From NCBI RefSeq assembly GCF_017302985.1, contig NZ_JAFIMU010000012.1, positions 186,001 to 250,000 of the forward strand: 64,000 bases of DNA, given 5' to 3'. Position numbers and translations under genes: made by a program. The notes beneath the pieces were generated by a model that was not told where the DNA came from, did not search any database, and saw nothing but the letters and a program-made list of their open reading frames with translations. This document shows positions 42,663 through 51,119 of the stretch, piece by piece. This DNA comes from Corallococcus macrosporus. GTDB lineage: Bacteria > Myxococcota > Myxococcia > Myxococcales > Myxococcaceae. Position 1 is the stretch's first letter; each line of letters starts with the position of its first letter.

Positions 42663-44279
42663 GTGCGAATCAAGCAAAAACCCGAGGACTTCTCCGTGAA
42701 GGAGTCCTACCGCTTCGACGAAGTCGAAAACGGCAAGCATCGCGTCTACCTCATGGACAAGCAGAAGCTGTCCACGTTCGACGCGGTCAACCGCATCCGT
42801 GACGCGTTCGGTCTGAAGCCCGGCGCCATCAGCTACTGCGGCCTCAAGGACAAGCAGGGCCGGACCGAGCAGATCATCGCCGTGGACGGCGCCGACGTGG
42901 ACATGCAGGAGCCCGACCTGCGCCTGAAGTTCCTGGGCCGGACGGACAAGCCGCTGTCCGCGCGCAACATCACCTCCAACCGCTTCTCCGTCACCGTGCG
43001 CGCCCTGACGCACGACTCGCTGGCGCCGCTCAACCTGGCCGCCGCGGAGGTGAACCGGCTGGGCGTGGTGAACTACTTCGACAGCCAGCGCTTCGGCGCG
43101 CTCAAGCACGGCCAGGGCTTCATCGCCAAGGACCTCATCCGGGGCGACTTCGAGGCCGCGCTGCACAACTACTTCGCCCGCCCCTCGGACCTGGACCGCA
43201 CCGAGGACGCCAAGGTGAAGGGCTTCTGGCGCGACAACTGGGGCAAGTGGGACGCGCGCGTGCCCTTCGAGGGCGCGAAGAAGTACCACCGCATCCTGCG
43301 CTCCCTGCGTGAGCACCCGGGCGACTGGCTCCGCGCGTTCCTGCAGATCGACTCGGACTACCGGGCGATGATCCTCTTCGAGTACCAGAGCTTCCTCTGG
43401 AACGAGGGCGTCCGGCGCTACCTCCAGCTGATGCTGCCGCGCGAGGCCATGTTCCCCATGCGCTACCAGGCCGGCACGCTCCTGCACTTCCGGGACGCGA
43501 CCCCGGACGTGCTGCACACGCTGCGCGAGAAGACCTTCCCGCTCGTGGGGCCGGACACCACCTTCCAGGATCCGAAGGTGGCGGAGGCCATGACGTGGGT
43601 GCTGGGCCGCGAGAAGCTCAAGCTCTCCGACCTGCGCATCAAGGGCGCGGAGCGGATGCTCTACTTCAAGGAGGAGCAGCGCCCGCTGGTGATGTTCCCG
43701 CACAAGCTCGTCGTGGGCCGCACGCAGAACGACGACGTGAACCGCGGCGACATCAAGGTCAACGTGGCCTTCACGCTGCCCCCGGGCGCGTACGCCACGC
43801 TGGTCATCAAGCGCCTGTTCCACTTCGAGTACACGGAGGACTCGAAGGAGGACATCCGCACCTCGCAGCGCCCGCGGCTCGTCACCACCGAGCGCGAAGA
43901 GGCCCGCGTGGAGGAGGCCCGGAGCGCCGCCCGCGCCAGCGAGGGGCCCTCGCGCCACCGCACCCTCGCGGACCGCGCCCCCAGCCGCACCGCGCGTCCG
44001 GCCTCGTCCGAGCGCCCCGCCCGCCGGGCCGAGGCCCCGGGCAAGGAAGCCCGGCCCCCCAGCCGCATCGGCCGTCCGGCCCGCCAGCCCCGCGAGGCGC
44101 TGCCGGACCTGGATGAGGTCAAGGCCGCCCCCTCGCCGGCTCCGGAGCCGGAAATTCCGCTGGGCTTCCGGGCGAAGCAGAAGCAGCGCAAGCAGGTGAA
44201 GGCCGAAGTGCGGGCGGAAAAGGCCGAAAAGCAGCGCCTGGCCGCCGCCAAGTCCGCGAAAAAACAGAAGCGGAAGTGA
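42663..44279 (+). CDS. truD: tRNA pseudouridine(13) synthase with long basic tail
   Basis: The 538-residue protein contains the TruD core. The start is MRIKQKPEDFSVKESYRF, the catalytic Asp63 lies in GLKDKQGRTEQ, RNITSNRFSVTV follows, and VNYFDSQRFG is another conserved block; the TRUD insert domain is present. TruD isomerises uridine 13 in tRNA-Glu. Residues about 395-538 form a tail rich in Arg, Ala, Pro, Glu and Lys ending KSAKKQKRK, which normal TruD lacks; it may bind RNA. The start is a GTG at 42663. The downstream sigma factor gene is 30 bp away but probably separate. Confidence 0.92.
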   Translation: MRIKQKPEDFSVKESYRFDEVENGKHRVYLMDKQKLSTFDAVNRIRDAFGLKPGAISYCGLKDKQGRTEQIIAVDGADVDMQEPDLRLKFLGRTDKPLSARNITSNRFSVTVRALTHDSLAPLNLAAAEVNRLGVVNYFDSQRFGALKHGQGFIAKDLIRGDFEAALHNYFARPSDLDRTEDAKVKGFWRDNWGKWDARVPFEGAKKYHRILRSLREHPGDWLRAFLQIDSDYRAMILFEYQSFLWNEGVRRYLQLMLPREAMFPMRYQAGTLLHFRDATPDVLHTLREKTFPLVGPDTTFQDPKVAEAMTWVLGREKLKLSDLRIKGAERMLYFKEEQRPLVMFPHKLVVGRTQNDDVNRGDIKVNVAFTLPPGAYATLVIKRLFHFEYTEDSKEDIRTSQRPRLVTTEREEARVEEARSAARASEGPSRHRTLADRAPSRTARPASSERPARRAEAPGKEARPPSRIGRPARQPREALPDLDEVKAAPSPAPEPEIPLGFRAKQKQRKQVKAEVRAEKAEKQRLAAAKSAKKQKRK

Positions 44280-44309
44280 TGCTCGGGGGCAGCGCAATGG
44301 CCTTTTGCC

Positions 44310-44948
44310 ATGCCCGTATTCCAGGGCGTGAACGCTCTTGCCCTCGACTCGCTCCCCATGGCCATCGGAATGCTGATGGCTGAGGAAGCCGCCCCGCTCC
44401 CCTGGAAGGCGGACGTGCAGGCCGCCCGCAAGGGGGACCCGTCCGCTTTCGAAGCGCTCGTGCGCAGCGTGCAGCGCCCGGTGTACGGCCTGGCGCTGCG
44501 CCTGCTGCAGAGCGAGGCGGAGGCCGCCGAGGTCGCGCAGGAGGCCCTGCTCCGCGCGTACCAGAACCTCCACCGCTACGACGACGCGCGCCCGTTCGAC
44601 CTCTGGGTGCTCGCCATCACCCGCAACCTCTGCCTGGACCTGCTCCGCCGCCGCACCAAGGTGCGCACGGAGGAACTGGAGCCCATGAAGGAGGTGCTCC
44701 CCAGCAACGAGGCGTCCCAGGAGGACGGGGCCATCGCGCGCGAGGAGCGGCAGTCGCTGGAGGCCGCCATGGAGACGCTCTCCGTGGACGACCGCGAGGT
44801 GCTGGCCCTCTATTACGTCCAGAAGCGCACCACGAAGGAGATCGCGCAGATCATGGGCTGCGCGCCCGGGACCATCATGGCGAGGCTGTTCCGGGCCCGT
44901 GAGAAGCTGCGCAAGAAGATGACGCCCGCCGAGGAGGAGACGCGATGA
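44310..44948 (+). CDS. ECF-type RNA polymerase sigma factor
   Basis: The 212-residue sigma factor has region 2 (DPSAFEALVRSVQRPVYGLA, AEVAQEALLRAYQNLHRYD, FDLWVLAITRNLCLDLLRRR) and region 4 (LSVDDREVLALYYVQKRTTKEIAQIMGCAPGTIMARLFRAREKL). The start is uncertain: ATG at 44310, 44358, 44370 and 44376 are all in frame, none has a good Shine-Dalgarno, and the last gives the usual ECF lead. Its stop overlaps the anti-sigma ATG (ATGA). It should be held inactive by that protein and released by an envelope signal. Confidence 0.92.
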   Translation: MPVFQGVNALALDSLPMAIGMLMAEEAAPLPWKADVQAARKGDPSAFEALVRSVQRPVYGLALRLLQSEAEAAEVAQEALLRAYQNLHRYDDARPFDLWVLAITRNLCLDLLRRRTKVRTEELEPMKEVLPSNEASQEDGAIAREERQSLEAAMETLSVDDREVLALYYVQKRTTKEIAQIMGCAPGTIMARLFRAREKLRKKMTPAEEETR

Positions 44949-45451
44949 GCCCCACCCCCTGCCCCGACCTGGAAGTCCTCTTCGCGGAGCTGGAGGCCGG
45001 TGAGGGCCCCGCGCTGGATCACGCCGCGGAGTGCGAGGCGTGCGCGGCCCTGATGGAGGACCACCGCCTGCTGGAGCAGGACCTGTTCCGGCTGGCGGAT
45101 CCGCTGCCGCCCCCGTCGCTGGTCGTGAACGTGATGGCCCGCGTCGCGGAGAGCCCCGTGCCCCAGCGCCGCGAGGTGTGGACGGGCCTGGCCATCCTGC
45201 TGACGTCCCTGGGCGTGGGGCTGGGCTTCCTGCTCACGAACGACCGGGCGCTCGGCCGCATGGGCACCGCGTTCGCGTCCAGCGTGGCCGGCACCCGCGC
45301 CTTCGTGGAAGGCCTGTTCAGTGGGGCGCACGCCCTCTGGAGCACCGCGGGGCTGGCGGTGGCCTGTTTCATCGCCTTCACCGTGTTCACGTCCCTGTTC
45401 GGCCTGAAGCGCCTGGTCGGTTCCCCTCCCCCGTCCCTCTCCGAAGCCTGA
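44945..45451 (+). CDS. Membrane anti-sigma factor with zinc-binding (ZAS) motif
   Basis: The 168-residue protein has a short cytoplasmic ZAS domain, with His-x3-Cys-x2-Cys in DHAAECEAC, that binds sigma factors. Two membrane segments follow (about 83-99, LAILLTSLGVGLGFLLT, and 140-157, GLAVACFIAFTVFTSLFG) around a loop. It overlaps the sigma gene by 4 bp and precedes a polymer-forming-like membrane protein by 8 bp. It probably binds the ECF factor until a membrane signal frees it; the third gene is the natural candidate sensor or target. Confidence 0.85.
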   Translation: MSPTPCPDLEVLFAELEAGEGPALDHAAECEACAALMEDHRLLEQDLFRLADPLPPPSLVVNVMARVAESPVPQRREVWTGLAILLTSLGVGLGFLLTNDRALGRMGTAFASSVAGTRAFVEGLFSGAHALWSTAGLAVACFIAFTVFTSLFGLKRLVGSPPPSLSEA

Positions 45452-45459
45452 GCGTGTCC

Positions 45460-46992
45460 ATGAAGATCCTCCCCCGCCTGCTGCTTCCGACCCTCCTCCT
45501 CGGCGCCCCCATGGCGCTCGCGGAAGGCGCCCCGGCCCCCTCGGCCGCCGCCGCTCCCGCCCGCACCATCGACGTGAGCTTCCGCGGCTCGCTGCGGGAC
45601 GCGCTCAAGACCATCGCGGAGAAGGGCGGCCTGAACCTGGTCGTCACCGGCGACCTGGACGTCCCCGCCGAGGTGCGCCTGCGCGGCATCAGCGCCGAGC
45701 AGGCCCTGCGCACCGTGTCCCGCGCGTACTCGCTCCACCTGGAGCAGGACGGCTCCATCTTCACCCTGCGCCCGCTCACGGCGAAGGAGAAGGAGGCCGG
45801 CGCGAGCCCCGCCGCCCTGCCCACGCCGCCCGCGCCTCCCGTCATCGCCGCCACGCCGCCGGCTCCCCCGATGCCCGCCATGGACCCGAACGCGACTCCG
45901 GAGGAGATCGCCCAGGCCCGTGAAGAGGCGCAGCGCGCTCGCGAGGAGGCCCGCGAGGAGGCGCGGCAGGCCCGCGAGGAGGCCATGCAGGCCGCGAAGG
46001 AAGAGGCGGCCGCGGCCAAGGAGCGCGTGCGCGAGGAGCTGCGCAACTTCCGCGACAGCTTCAAGCACAAGAAGGGCAAGCGCGGCGCCCGGGACGTGGT
46101 GGCGCGCGGACAGAACCTGGAGGTGAAGGAGGGCGAGTCCGTGGAGAGCGCCGTCGTCTACGGCGGCAACCTCATCGTGAAGGGCATCGTGGAGGACGAC
46201 GCGGTCGCCTTCGGCGGCAACCTGGAGATCCAGGGCCACGTGGAGGGAGACGCGCACGCCTTTGGCGGCAACGTCATCCTGGGGCCCAACGCGGAGGTGG
46301 ACGGCGACGTGTCCGCCTTCGGCGGCCAGGTGCAGAAGTCGGACGGCGCCCGGGTGGAGGGCAGCCTGGAGTCCTTCGGCGGCGCGGGCCTGGGCCGCAT
46401 GGTGGCGGGCGAAATCAAGCGCGGCATGCAGGACGTGCAGAACCACGACACGTCCGTGAAGGACACCGACGATGACGACCACGACAACGGCGGCGGCCTG
46501 GCGTCGTTCATCCTCCAGTTCGCGCTCCTCTTCGGCCTGGGCTTCCTGGGGCAGATGTTCTTCCCGGCGCGCATGAAGGAGCTGGGCGATGAGATCCGCG
46601 CCAACCCCCGCCGCAACGCCGTCGTGGGCTTCGTGGGCGCGCTGGCCCTCATCCCCCTGAGCGTCGTGCTGTGCGTCACGCTCGTGGGCATCCCGGTGGC
46701 GTTCGCCCTCCTGGTCGCCTCCATGCTGGGCACGGCGCTGGGCTACGCGGCCATCGCCAGCGAGCTGGGCACCCGGCTGCCGGTGCTGCGCGGCAGGAAG
46801 ACGCAGGCGGTGGTGCTCGCGCTGGGCCTGGGCGCCATCCTCCTGGTCAGCCACATCCCGGTGATTGGCGTCCTGCTCAACCTCTTCCTCATCCCGCTGG
46901 CCTTCGGCGCGGTCATCCGCACCCGCTTCGGCTACCGCGGCGGCCGGGGCATGCCGGAGCCCATCTTCCCCCGGAGCGAGCACCCGGTTTGA
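45460..46992 (+). CDS. Membrane protein with STN-like, coiled-coil and polymer-forming repeat regions
   Basis: The 510-residue product has a signal peptide and a secretin/TonB short N-terminal (STN)-like domain (35-103, FRGSLRDALKTIAEKGGLNL, VRLRGISAEQAL). A Pro-rich linker, a charged coiled coil (about 147-198, REEAREEARQ) and a beta-helix-like region (212-310, repeats such as YGGNLIVKGIVEDDAVAFGG) follow, the last like bactofilin/polymer-forming proteins. At least three membrane helices close the protein. It lies 8 bp after the anti-sigma gene and is probably in its operon. Such a chain could report envelope state to the sigma factor. An in-frame GTG lies two codons upstream. Confidence 0.7.
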   Translation: MKILPRLLLPTLLLGAPMALAEGAPAPSAAAAPARTIDVSFRGSLRDALKTIAEKGGLNLVVTGDLDVPAEVRLRGISAEQALRTVSRAYSLHLEQDGSIFTLRPLTAKEKEAGASPAALPTPPAPPVIAATPPAPPMPAMDPNATPEEIAQAREEAQRAREEAREEARQAREEAMQAAKEEAAAAKERVREELRNFRDSFKHKKGKRGARDVVARGQNLEVKEGESVESAVVYGGNLIVKGIVEDDAVAFGGNLEIQGHVEGDAHAFGGNVILGPNAEVDGDVSAFGGQVQKSDGARVEGSLESFGGAGLGRMVAGEIKRGMQDVQNHDTSVKDTDDDDHDNGGGLASFILQFALLFGLGFLGQMFFPARMKELGDEIRANPRRNAVVGFVGALALIPLSVVLCVTLVGIPVAFALLVASMLGTALGYAAIASELGTRLPVLRGRKTQAVVLALGLGAILLVSHIPVIGVLLNLFLIPLAFGAVIRTRFGYRGGRGMPEPIFPRSEHPV

Positions 46993-47037
46993 CGCACCCG
47001 GCCTCACGGCCGCCCGGGATTGCCACACCGCATCATG

Positions 47038-47080
47038 AAGCCCCGCTCCCGAGCGTACCGGGAGTGGGGCTTTTCCTTCT
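47038..47080 (+). terminator. Rho-independent terminator after sigma/anti-sigma operon
   Basis: A 14-bp stem (AAGCCCCGCTCCCG with CGGGAGTGGGGCTT, one mismatch or G-U) with a 7-nt loop is followed by TTCCTTCT. It lies 46 bp after the stop of the membrane protein gene. Confidence 0.85.
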
Positions 47081-47202
47081 CCAACAAGCCCCACGCTCGC
47101 GCGCCATCACCTGCGCTGTCGTGACCGGTTGTGGACGGTGGGCGGGCAGCCGCTGACAGGCTTTGACCGCCCCCGTCGGGTGCGCCATTTTGCGCGGCAC
47201 CC

Positions 47203-48549
47203 ATGCGACGCCTCCCAGACGCAACCCCGCGCGGCAGGGCCATCACCGTGGACCTCGAGGGCGAGAGCATCCCCGCCATCGAAGGCGAGCCGGTGGCGTG
47301 CTCCCTCATCGCCGCGGGCGAGAACGTCCTCTCCCGCTCCGTGAAGTACCACCGCCCGCGCGGGCCGTACTGCTTCGCCGCGGCCTGCTCGCACTGCCTC
47401 ATGCGCGTGGACGGGCTGCCCAACGTCTACACCTGCCGCACCCCCGCGAAGGAGGGCATGCGGCTGGAGCGGCAGAACGCGTACCCCTCCGCGAAGGTGG
47501 ACATCTTCGAGACCATCGACTGGTTCTTCCCCAAGCGCCTGGATCACCACGAGATGTTCGCGGGCGTGCCGGTGGCGGAGGACGTGATGGCGCGCGTGGC
47601 CCGGCAACTGGCCGGCCTGGGCCTGCTGCCCAAGGAGGCGGGCCCGGAGCCCCTGCCCCCGCGCACCTTCCACACCTCCGTCGCGGTGGTGGGCGGCGGC
47701 GCGGCGGGCCTGGAGGCGGCGCGGGTGCTCGCGGGCAAGGGCGTGCCCTTCATGCTCTTCGAGCGCGACGCCACCCTGGGCGGGCGGCTGGCGCACGGCG
47801 CCCCGGAGGAGAACGCGCCCTTCGTGCCGGAGGCCACCGCGTTCCCGCAGGGCAGCGTGGTGCGCAGGGCCACCGTCATCGGCCTGTATGACGACGAGCA
47901 CGGCCGCTACCTGGCGGTCGCGTCCCAGGAGGCCGCGAACCTGCGGCTGCTCAAGGTCTACGCGAAGCGCTTCCTGCTCACGGTGGGCGGCCATCCCCCC
48001 ACCCTCCCCTTCGAGAACAACGACCTGCCCGGCGTCATCGCGGGCCGCGCGGCGAGCCTGCTCTTGCGCAAGCACGACGTGGCCCCGCGGGTGGCGGCGC
48101 TGGTGGGCCACGGCCCGGAGCTGCACGCGCTGGCGCACCTGTTCACCCAGCGCGGCGTGGAGGTGGCGGCGGTGGTGGACCTGAAGGGCCCGCTGCCCGC
48201 GAACGCGCACCCCAAGGCCGTCATCGGTGACGGGCTCAAGGGCCACGGCCTGCGCGGCGTGACGGGCTTGAGCTTCACGCCCCAGGGCGGCCGCAAGCAG
48301 AAGGTGTCGTGCGACGCCGTCGTCGTGTCGGTGCCGGTGGCGCCGGGCTTCGAGCTGGCGCGCCAGGGCGGCGCGAAGGTGGAGTTCGACGCGGACGCGG
48401 GCCACTTCCGGGTGGAGGCGGACGCGGACGGCCGCACGCAGGCGGCGGACGTGTTCGTCGCGGGAGACGTGGCGAAGGTCGGCACGGCGAAGGACGCCGC
48501 GGCCATGGGCGCACGCGCGGCGCAGGCGCTGCTGGGAGGGCTGTCATGA
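47203..48549 (+). CDS. Fused 2Fe-2S / FAD-NAD(P) subunit, sarcosine-oxidase alpha or HcnA-HcnB type
   Basis: The 448-residue protein joins a ferredoxin-like Fer2_4 domain (ligands Cys57, Cys62, Cys65 and Cys78 in PYCFAAACSHCLMRV...TC) to a pyridine-nucleotide-disulfide-type flavin domain (GGGAAG at 164-169). This matches the alpha part of sarcosine/opine/L-proline oxidases and an HcnA-HcnB fusion of hydrogen cyanide synthase. It lacks the tetrahydrofolate (GcvT-like) end of sarcosine oxidase alpha. Its stop overlaps the start of the next flavoprotein (ATGA), and both form one enzyme complex. The substrate is uncertain. Confidence 0.82.
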   Translation: MRRLPDATPRGRAITVDLEGESIPAIEGEPVACSLIAAGENVLSRSVKYHRPRGPYCFAAACSHCLMRVDGLPNVYTCRTPAKEGMRLERQNAYPSAKVDIFETIDWFFPKRLDHHEMFAGVPVAEDVMARVARQLAGLGLLPKEAGPEPLPPRTFHTSVAVVGGGAAGLEAARVLAGKGVPFMLFERDATLGGRLAHGAPEENAPFVPEATAFPQGSVVRRATVIGLYDDEHGRYLAVASQEAANLRLLKVYAKRFLLTVGGHPPTLPFENNDLPGVIAGRAASLLLRKHDVAPRVAALVGHGPELHALAHLFTQRGVEVAAVVDLKGPLPANAHPKAVIGDGLKGHGLRGVTGLSFTPQGGRKQKVSCDAVVVSVPVAPGFELARQGGAKVEFDADAGHFRVEADADGRTQAADVFVAGDVAKVGTAKDAAAMGARAAQALLGGLS

Positions 48550-50036
48550 GCAAGGCGCTCGTCTGCACCTGCGAGGACGTCACGGTCACGGACGTGGAGC
48601 ACGCCATCGAGCGCGGCTACCACGACGTGGAGTCGGTGAAGCGCTACACGGGCTTCGGCACCGGCATCTGCCAGGGCAAGAGCTGCCACGCGGCGGTGGC
48701 GGCGCTGCTCAAGCAGAAGGCCCCGGCGCTCAAGCCGGAGGGCGTGGTGCCCTTCACGCCCCGCCCGCCGCTGTACCCCACGGAGCTGCGCGTGCTGGCC
48801 AGCGCCCCGGTGGACGAGGCCGTCCCGCCCGTGGGCGGCGTGCCCCAGGAGCTGGAGCACTTCCCGTCCGCGCTGCGCCCGGAGGGACCGGTGCCGCAGA
48901 AGGCGAAGGTGGTCATCATCGGCGGCGGCATCATGGGCCTGTCGCTGGCGTACAACCTGGCGCTGCGCGGGGAGACGGACGTCGTCGTGCTGGAGCGCGG
49001 CTACCTGTGCGCCGGCGCGTCCGGCCGCAACGGCGGCGGCGTGCGCATGCAGTGGGGCACCCCGGCGCTCATCCAACTGGCCAAGCGCTCCATTGATTTG
49101 ATGAAGGGCTTCGCGCGCGACCTGGGCGTCAACGTGTGGCTGCGCCAGGGCGGCTACCTCTTCCTGGCCAAGCGCAAGGACACCGCGTACCGGCTGGATC
49201 GCAACGCCGCCCTGCACAACAAGTACGGCGTGCCCACGCGCATCATCACCGCGGACGAGGCGCGCCAGGTCGTCCCGGGCCTCACGATGAAGGACTGCGT
49301 GACGGCGGCCTACAACCCGGAGGACGGCGTCATCTTCCCCTGGGCCTTCCTGTGGGGCTACGCGCAGGGCAGCGTGAAGCGCGGCGTGAAGGTGGAGACG
49401 TACACCAACGTCACCGGCTTCGAGACGAGCAACGGCCAGGTGCGCAAGGTGAAGACGGACCGGGGCGACATCGCCTGCGACACCGTCGTGCTTGCCTCCG
49501 GCGCGTGGAGCCCGGCGGTCGCGAAGCTGGCGGACGTGAAGCTGCCCAACGAGCCGCACCGCCATGAAATCCTGAGCACCGAGCCGCTCAAGCCCTTCCT
49601 GTCGCCGCTGGTGTCCGTCCTCGACACGGGCCTGTACTTCAGCCAGTCCATGCGCGGTGAGATTGTCGGCGGCATGGGCGACCCGCTGGAGCCCTCCGGC
49701 CCCAACATGGGCAGCACGCTGCGCTTCGTGTCGCGCTTCGCCCGCGCCCTCACGGAGCAACTGCCGCACGTGGGCCAGGTGAAGGTGCTGCGCCAGTGGG
49801 GCGGCCTCTACGACGTCACCCCGGACAACAACCCCATCCTCGGGCGCACCCCCGGCCTGGACAACCTGCTCCAGATGTCCGGCTTCGTGGGCCACGGCTT
49901 CATGATGGCCCCCGCCGTCGCGGAGCGGATGGCCCAGTGGATGACCTCCGGCGCCTCCGACGAGCTCTTCACCCGCTTCAACCTCCGCCGCTTCGAGGAA
50001 GGCACCCTCGAGCGCGAGGACATGATCATCGGCTGA
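48546..50036 (+). CDS. Fused BFD-like 2Fe-2S / FAD oxidoreductase, sarcosine-oxidase beta or HcnC type
   Basis: The 496-residue protein starts with a BFD-like iron-sulfur domain (Cys7, Cys9, Cys42, Cys47: VCTCE...GICQGKSC). A D-amino-acid-oxidase-type FAD domain follows (GGGIMG 126-131, LERGYLCAGASGRNGGGVRMQ, and a C-terminal DVTPDNNPILG...GFVGHGFMMAP). This is the beta/oxidase part of the two-protein complex started by the gene at 47203. Together the pair holds the pieces that four-subunit amine dehydrogenases keep separate. Likely substrate classes are N-methyl amino acids, opines, proline or glycine (HCN). The sequence does not choose among them. Confidence 0.82.
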   Translation: MSKALVCTCEDVTVTDVEHAIERGYHDVESVKRYTGFGTGICQGKSCHAAVAALLKQKAPALKPEGVVPFTPRPPLYPTELRVLASAPVDEAVPPVGGVPQELEHFPSALRPEGPVPQKAKVVIIGGGIMGLSLAYNLALRGETDVVVLERGYLCAGASGRNGGGVRMQWGTPALIQLAKRSIDLMKGFARDLGVNVWLRQGGYLFLAKRKDTAYRLDRNAALHNKYGVPTRIITADEARQVVPGLTMKDCVTAAYNPEDGVIFPWAFLWGYAQGSVKRGVKVETYTNVTGFETSNGQVRKVKTDRGDIACDTVVLASGAWSPAVAKLADVKLPNEPHRHEILSTEPLKPFLSPLVSVLDTGLYFSQSMRGEIVGGMGDPLEPSGPNMGSTLRFVSRFARALTEQLPHVGQVKVLRQWGGLYDVTPDNNPILGRTPGLDNLLQMSGFVGHGFMMAPAVAERMAQWMTSGASDELFTRFNLRRFEEGTLEREDMIIG

Positions 50037-50051
50037 AGAATTCCGCCCGCC

Positions 50052-50082
50052 CCGCCCCTGTCTCCGCCTGGGACAGGGGCGG
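50052..50082. terminator. Hairpin after the flavoprotein operon
   Basis: An 11-bp perfect stem (CCGCCCCTGTC and GACAGGGGCGG) with a 9-nt loop lies 16 bp after the stop codon of the oxidase gene. No T-run follows, so it is only terminator-like. Confidence 0.45.
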
Positions 50083-50315
50083 TCTCCCGCATGTCCGCAA
50101 AAGCGGCACTCCCGGAAAATCACGCAAACGCCCGGGATGGCTGGGGATTCGCCGGGGAACGTGACGTTTCTTTACAAACGCAACCGGGTTGCACGGAGCA
50201 TCCACGCACCATCCGTGCGGCCGCGCGGGTGCGGGCCTCCTCTGGGGCGCGCCGTGGCACGCGGCGTGCGTAGGCCCCCCGCGCCGCGCAATGCCGCGCG
50301 GGGGGAGACTCAGAG

Positions 50316-51113
50316 ATGGCCGCGAAGAAGCTCGTGGGTGCGATGCTGGTGATGGGCCTGACGGCGTGTGGTTCCGTGGAGCCCATGGACGTGCCGGACG
50401 CGGAGCCCACCAATGAGGCGCTGGCGTCGCAGGAGTCCAACGTCATCGTGGGCACGGTGAACTGGGTGAGCGCCACGTCCCTCACGGGCACGCAGCGCAC
50501 GAAGTCCCTGGCGGTGGGCTACCTCTCCATCCCGGCGGTGGGCAGCCGCTGCACGGCGTGGCTGGTGTCCAACGACGTCGTCATCACCAACAACCACTGC
50601 GTGGGCAGCAGCGCGGACGCGGTGGGCGCGCGCGTGTCGTTCAACTACGAGGACGGCGTCGCGTCCGCTTCGCGCATCTGGTACCCGTGCGCCACGTTCA
50701 TCAAGACGTGGAGCAGTGACGACATGACGGCGCTGCGCTGCTCGGCCGTCAACGGCCAGTTGCCCGGCCAGGTGTACGGCTTCCTCTCCGTCTCCAGCAC
50801 CAACGCGGCGACGGGCTCCACCGTGTACGTCGTGAACCAGAACTGCGACTACTACACGACGCCGTCCTGCACGCCGACGAAGAAGTCCTCGCCGGGCAAG
50901 GTGCTCAACGGCAACTACAGCACCACGGACATCTCCTACGACGCGGACACGCTGGGCGGCTCGTCCGGCTCGCCCGTCATCTCCACGTCCTCGAACCAGG
51001 TGGTGGCGCTGCACCACATCGGCGTCGGCGGCAACTCGCAGGGCCGCGGCACGGCCAACACCGGCGTGAAGGCCACGCGCGTGAAGGCCCGCCTGGCCGA
51101 AATCGGCCTGTAG
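50316..51113 (+). CDS. Secreted V8/trypsin-like serine protease (lipoprotein signal)
   Basis: The 265-residue product has a lipoprotein-like signal (VGAMLVMGLTAC). The protease has the complete triad: His94 in ITNNHCVG, Asp136 in SDDMTAL and Ser217 in GGSSGSPV, in the order of V8/glutamyl-endopeptidase-like and trypsin-like enzymes. Six Cys in the mature part suggest disulfides. It would act outside the cell or on the surface, fitting predatory protein degradation. GGGGGAG lies about 10 bp before the ATG. It stands alone. Confidence 0.9.
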   Translation: MAAKKLVGAMLVMGLTACGSVEPMDVPDAEPTNEALASQESNVIVGTVNWVSATSLTGTQRTKSLAVGYLSIPAVGSRCTAWLVSNDVVITNNHCVGSSADAVGARVSFNYEDGVASASRIWYPCATFIKTWSSDDMTALRCSAVNGQLPGQVYGFLSVSSTNAATGSTVYVVNQNCDYYTTPSCTPTKKSSPGKVLNGNYSTTDISYDADTLGGSSGSPVISTSSNQVVALHHIGVGGNSQGRGTANTGVKATRVKARLAEIGL

Positions 51114-51119
51114 TCGCCG

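Noticed and set aside
41655..44573. Minus-strand frame of about 970 codons through truD
   Set aside because: Only the part from 42590 down (MRNLPVLL...) is protein-like. The upstream part is antisense to truD and has no motif.
47203..50036. Calling the flavoprotein pair hcnABC
   Set aside because: The domains fit HCN synthase but equally fit opine, proline or sarcosine oxidases; no residue seen settles it.
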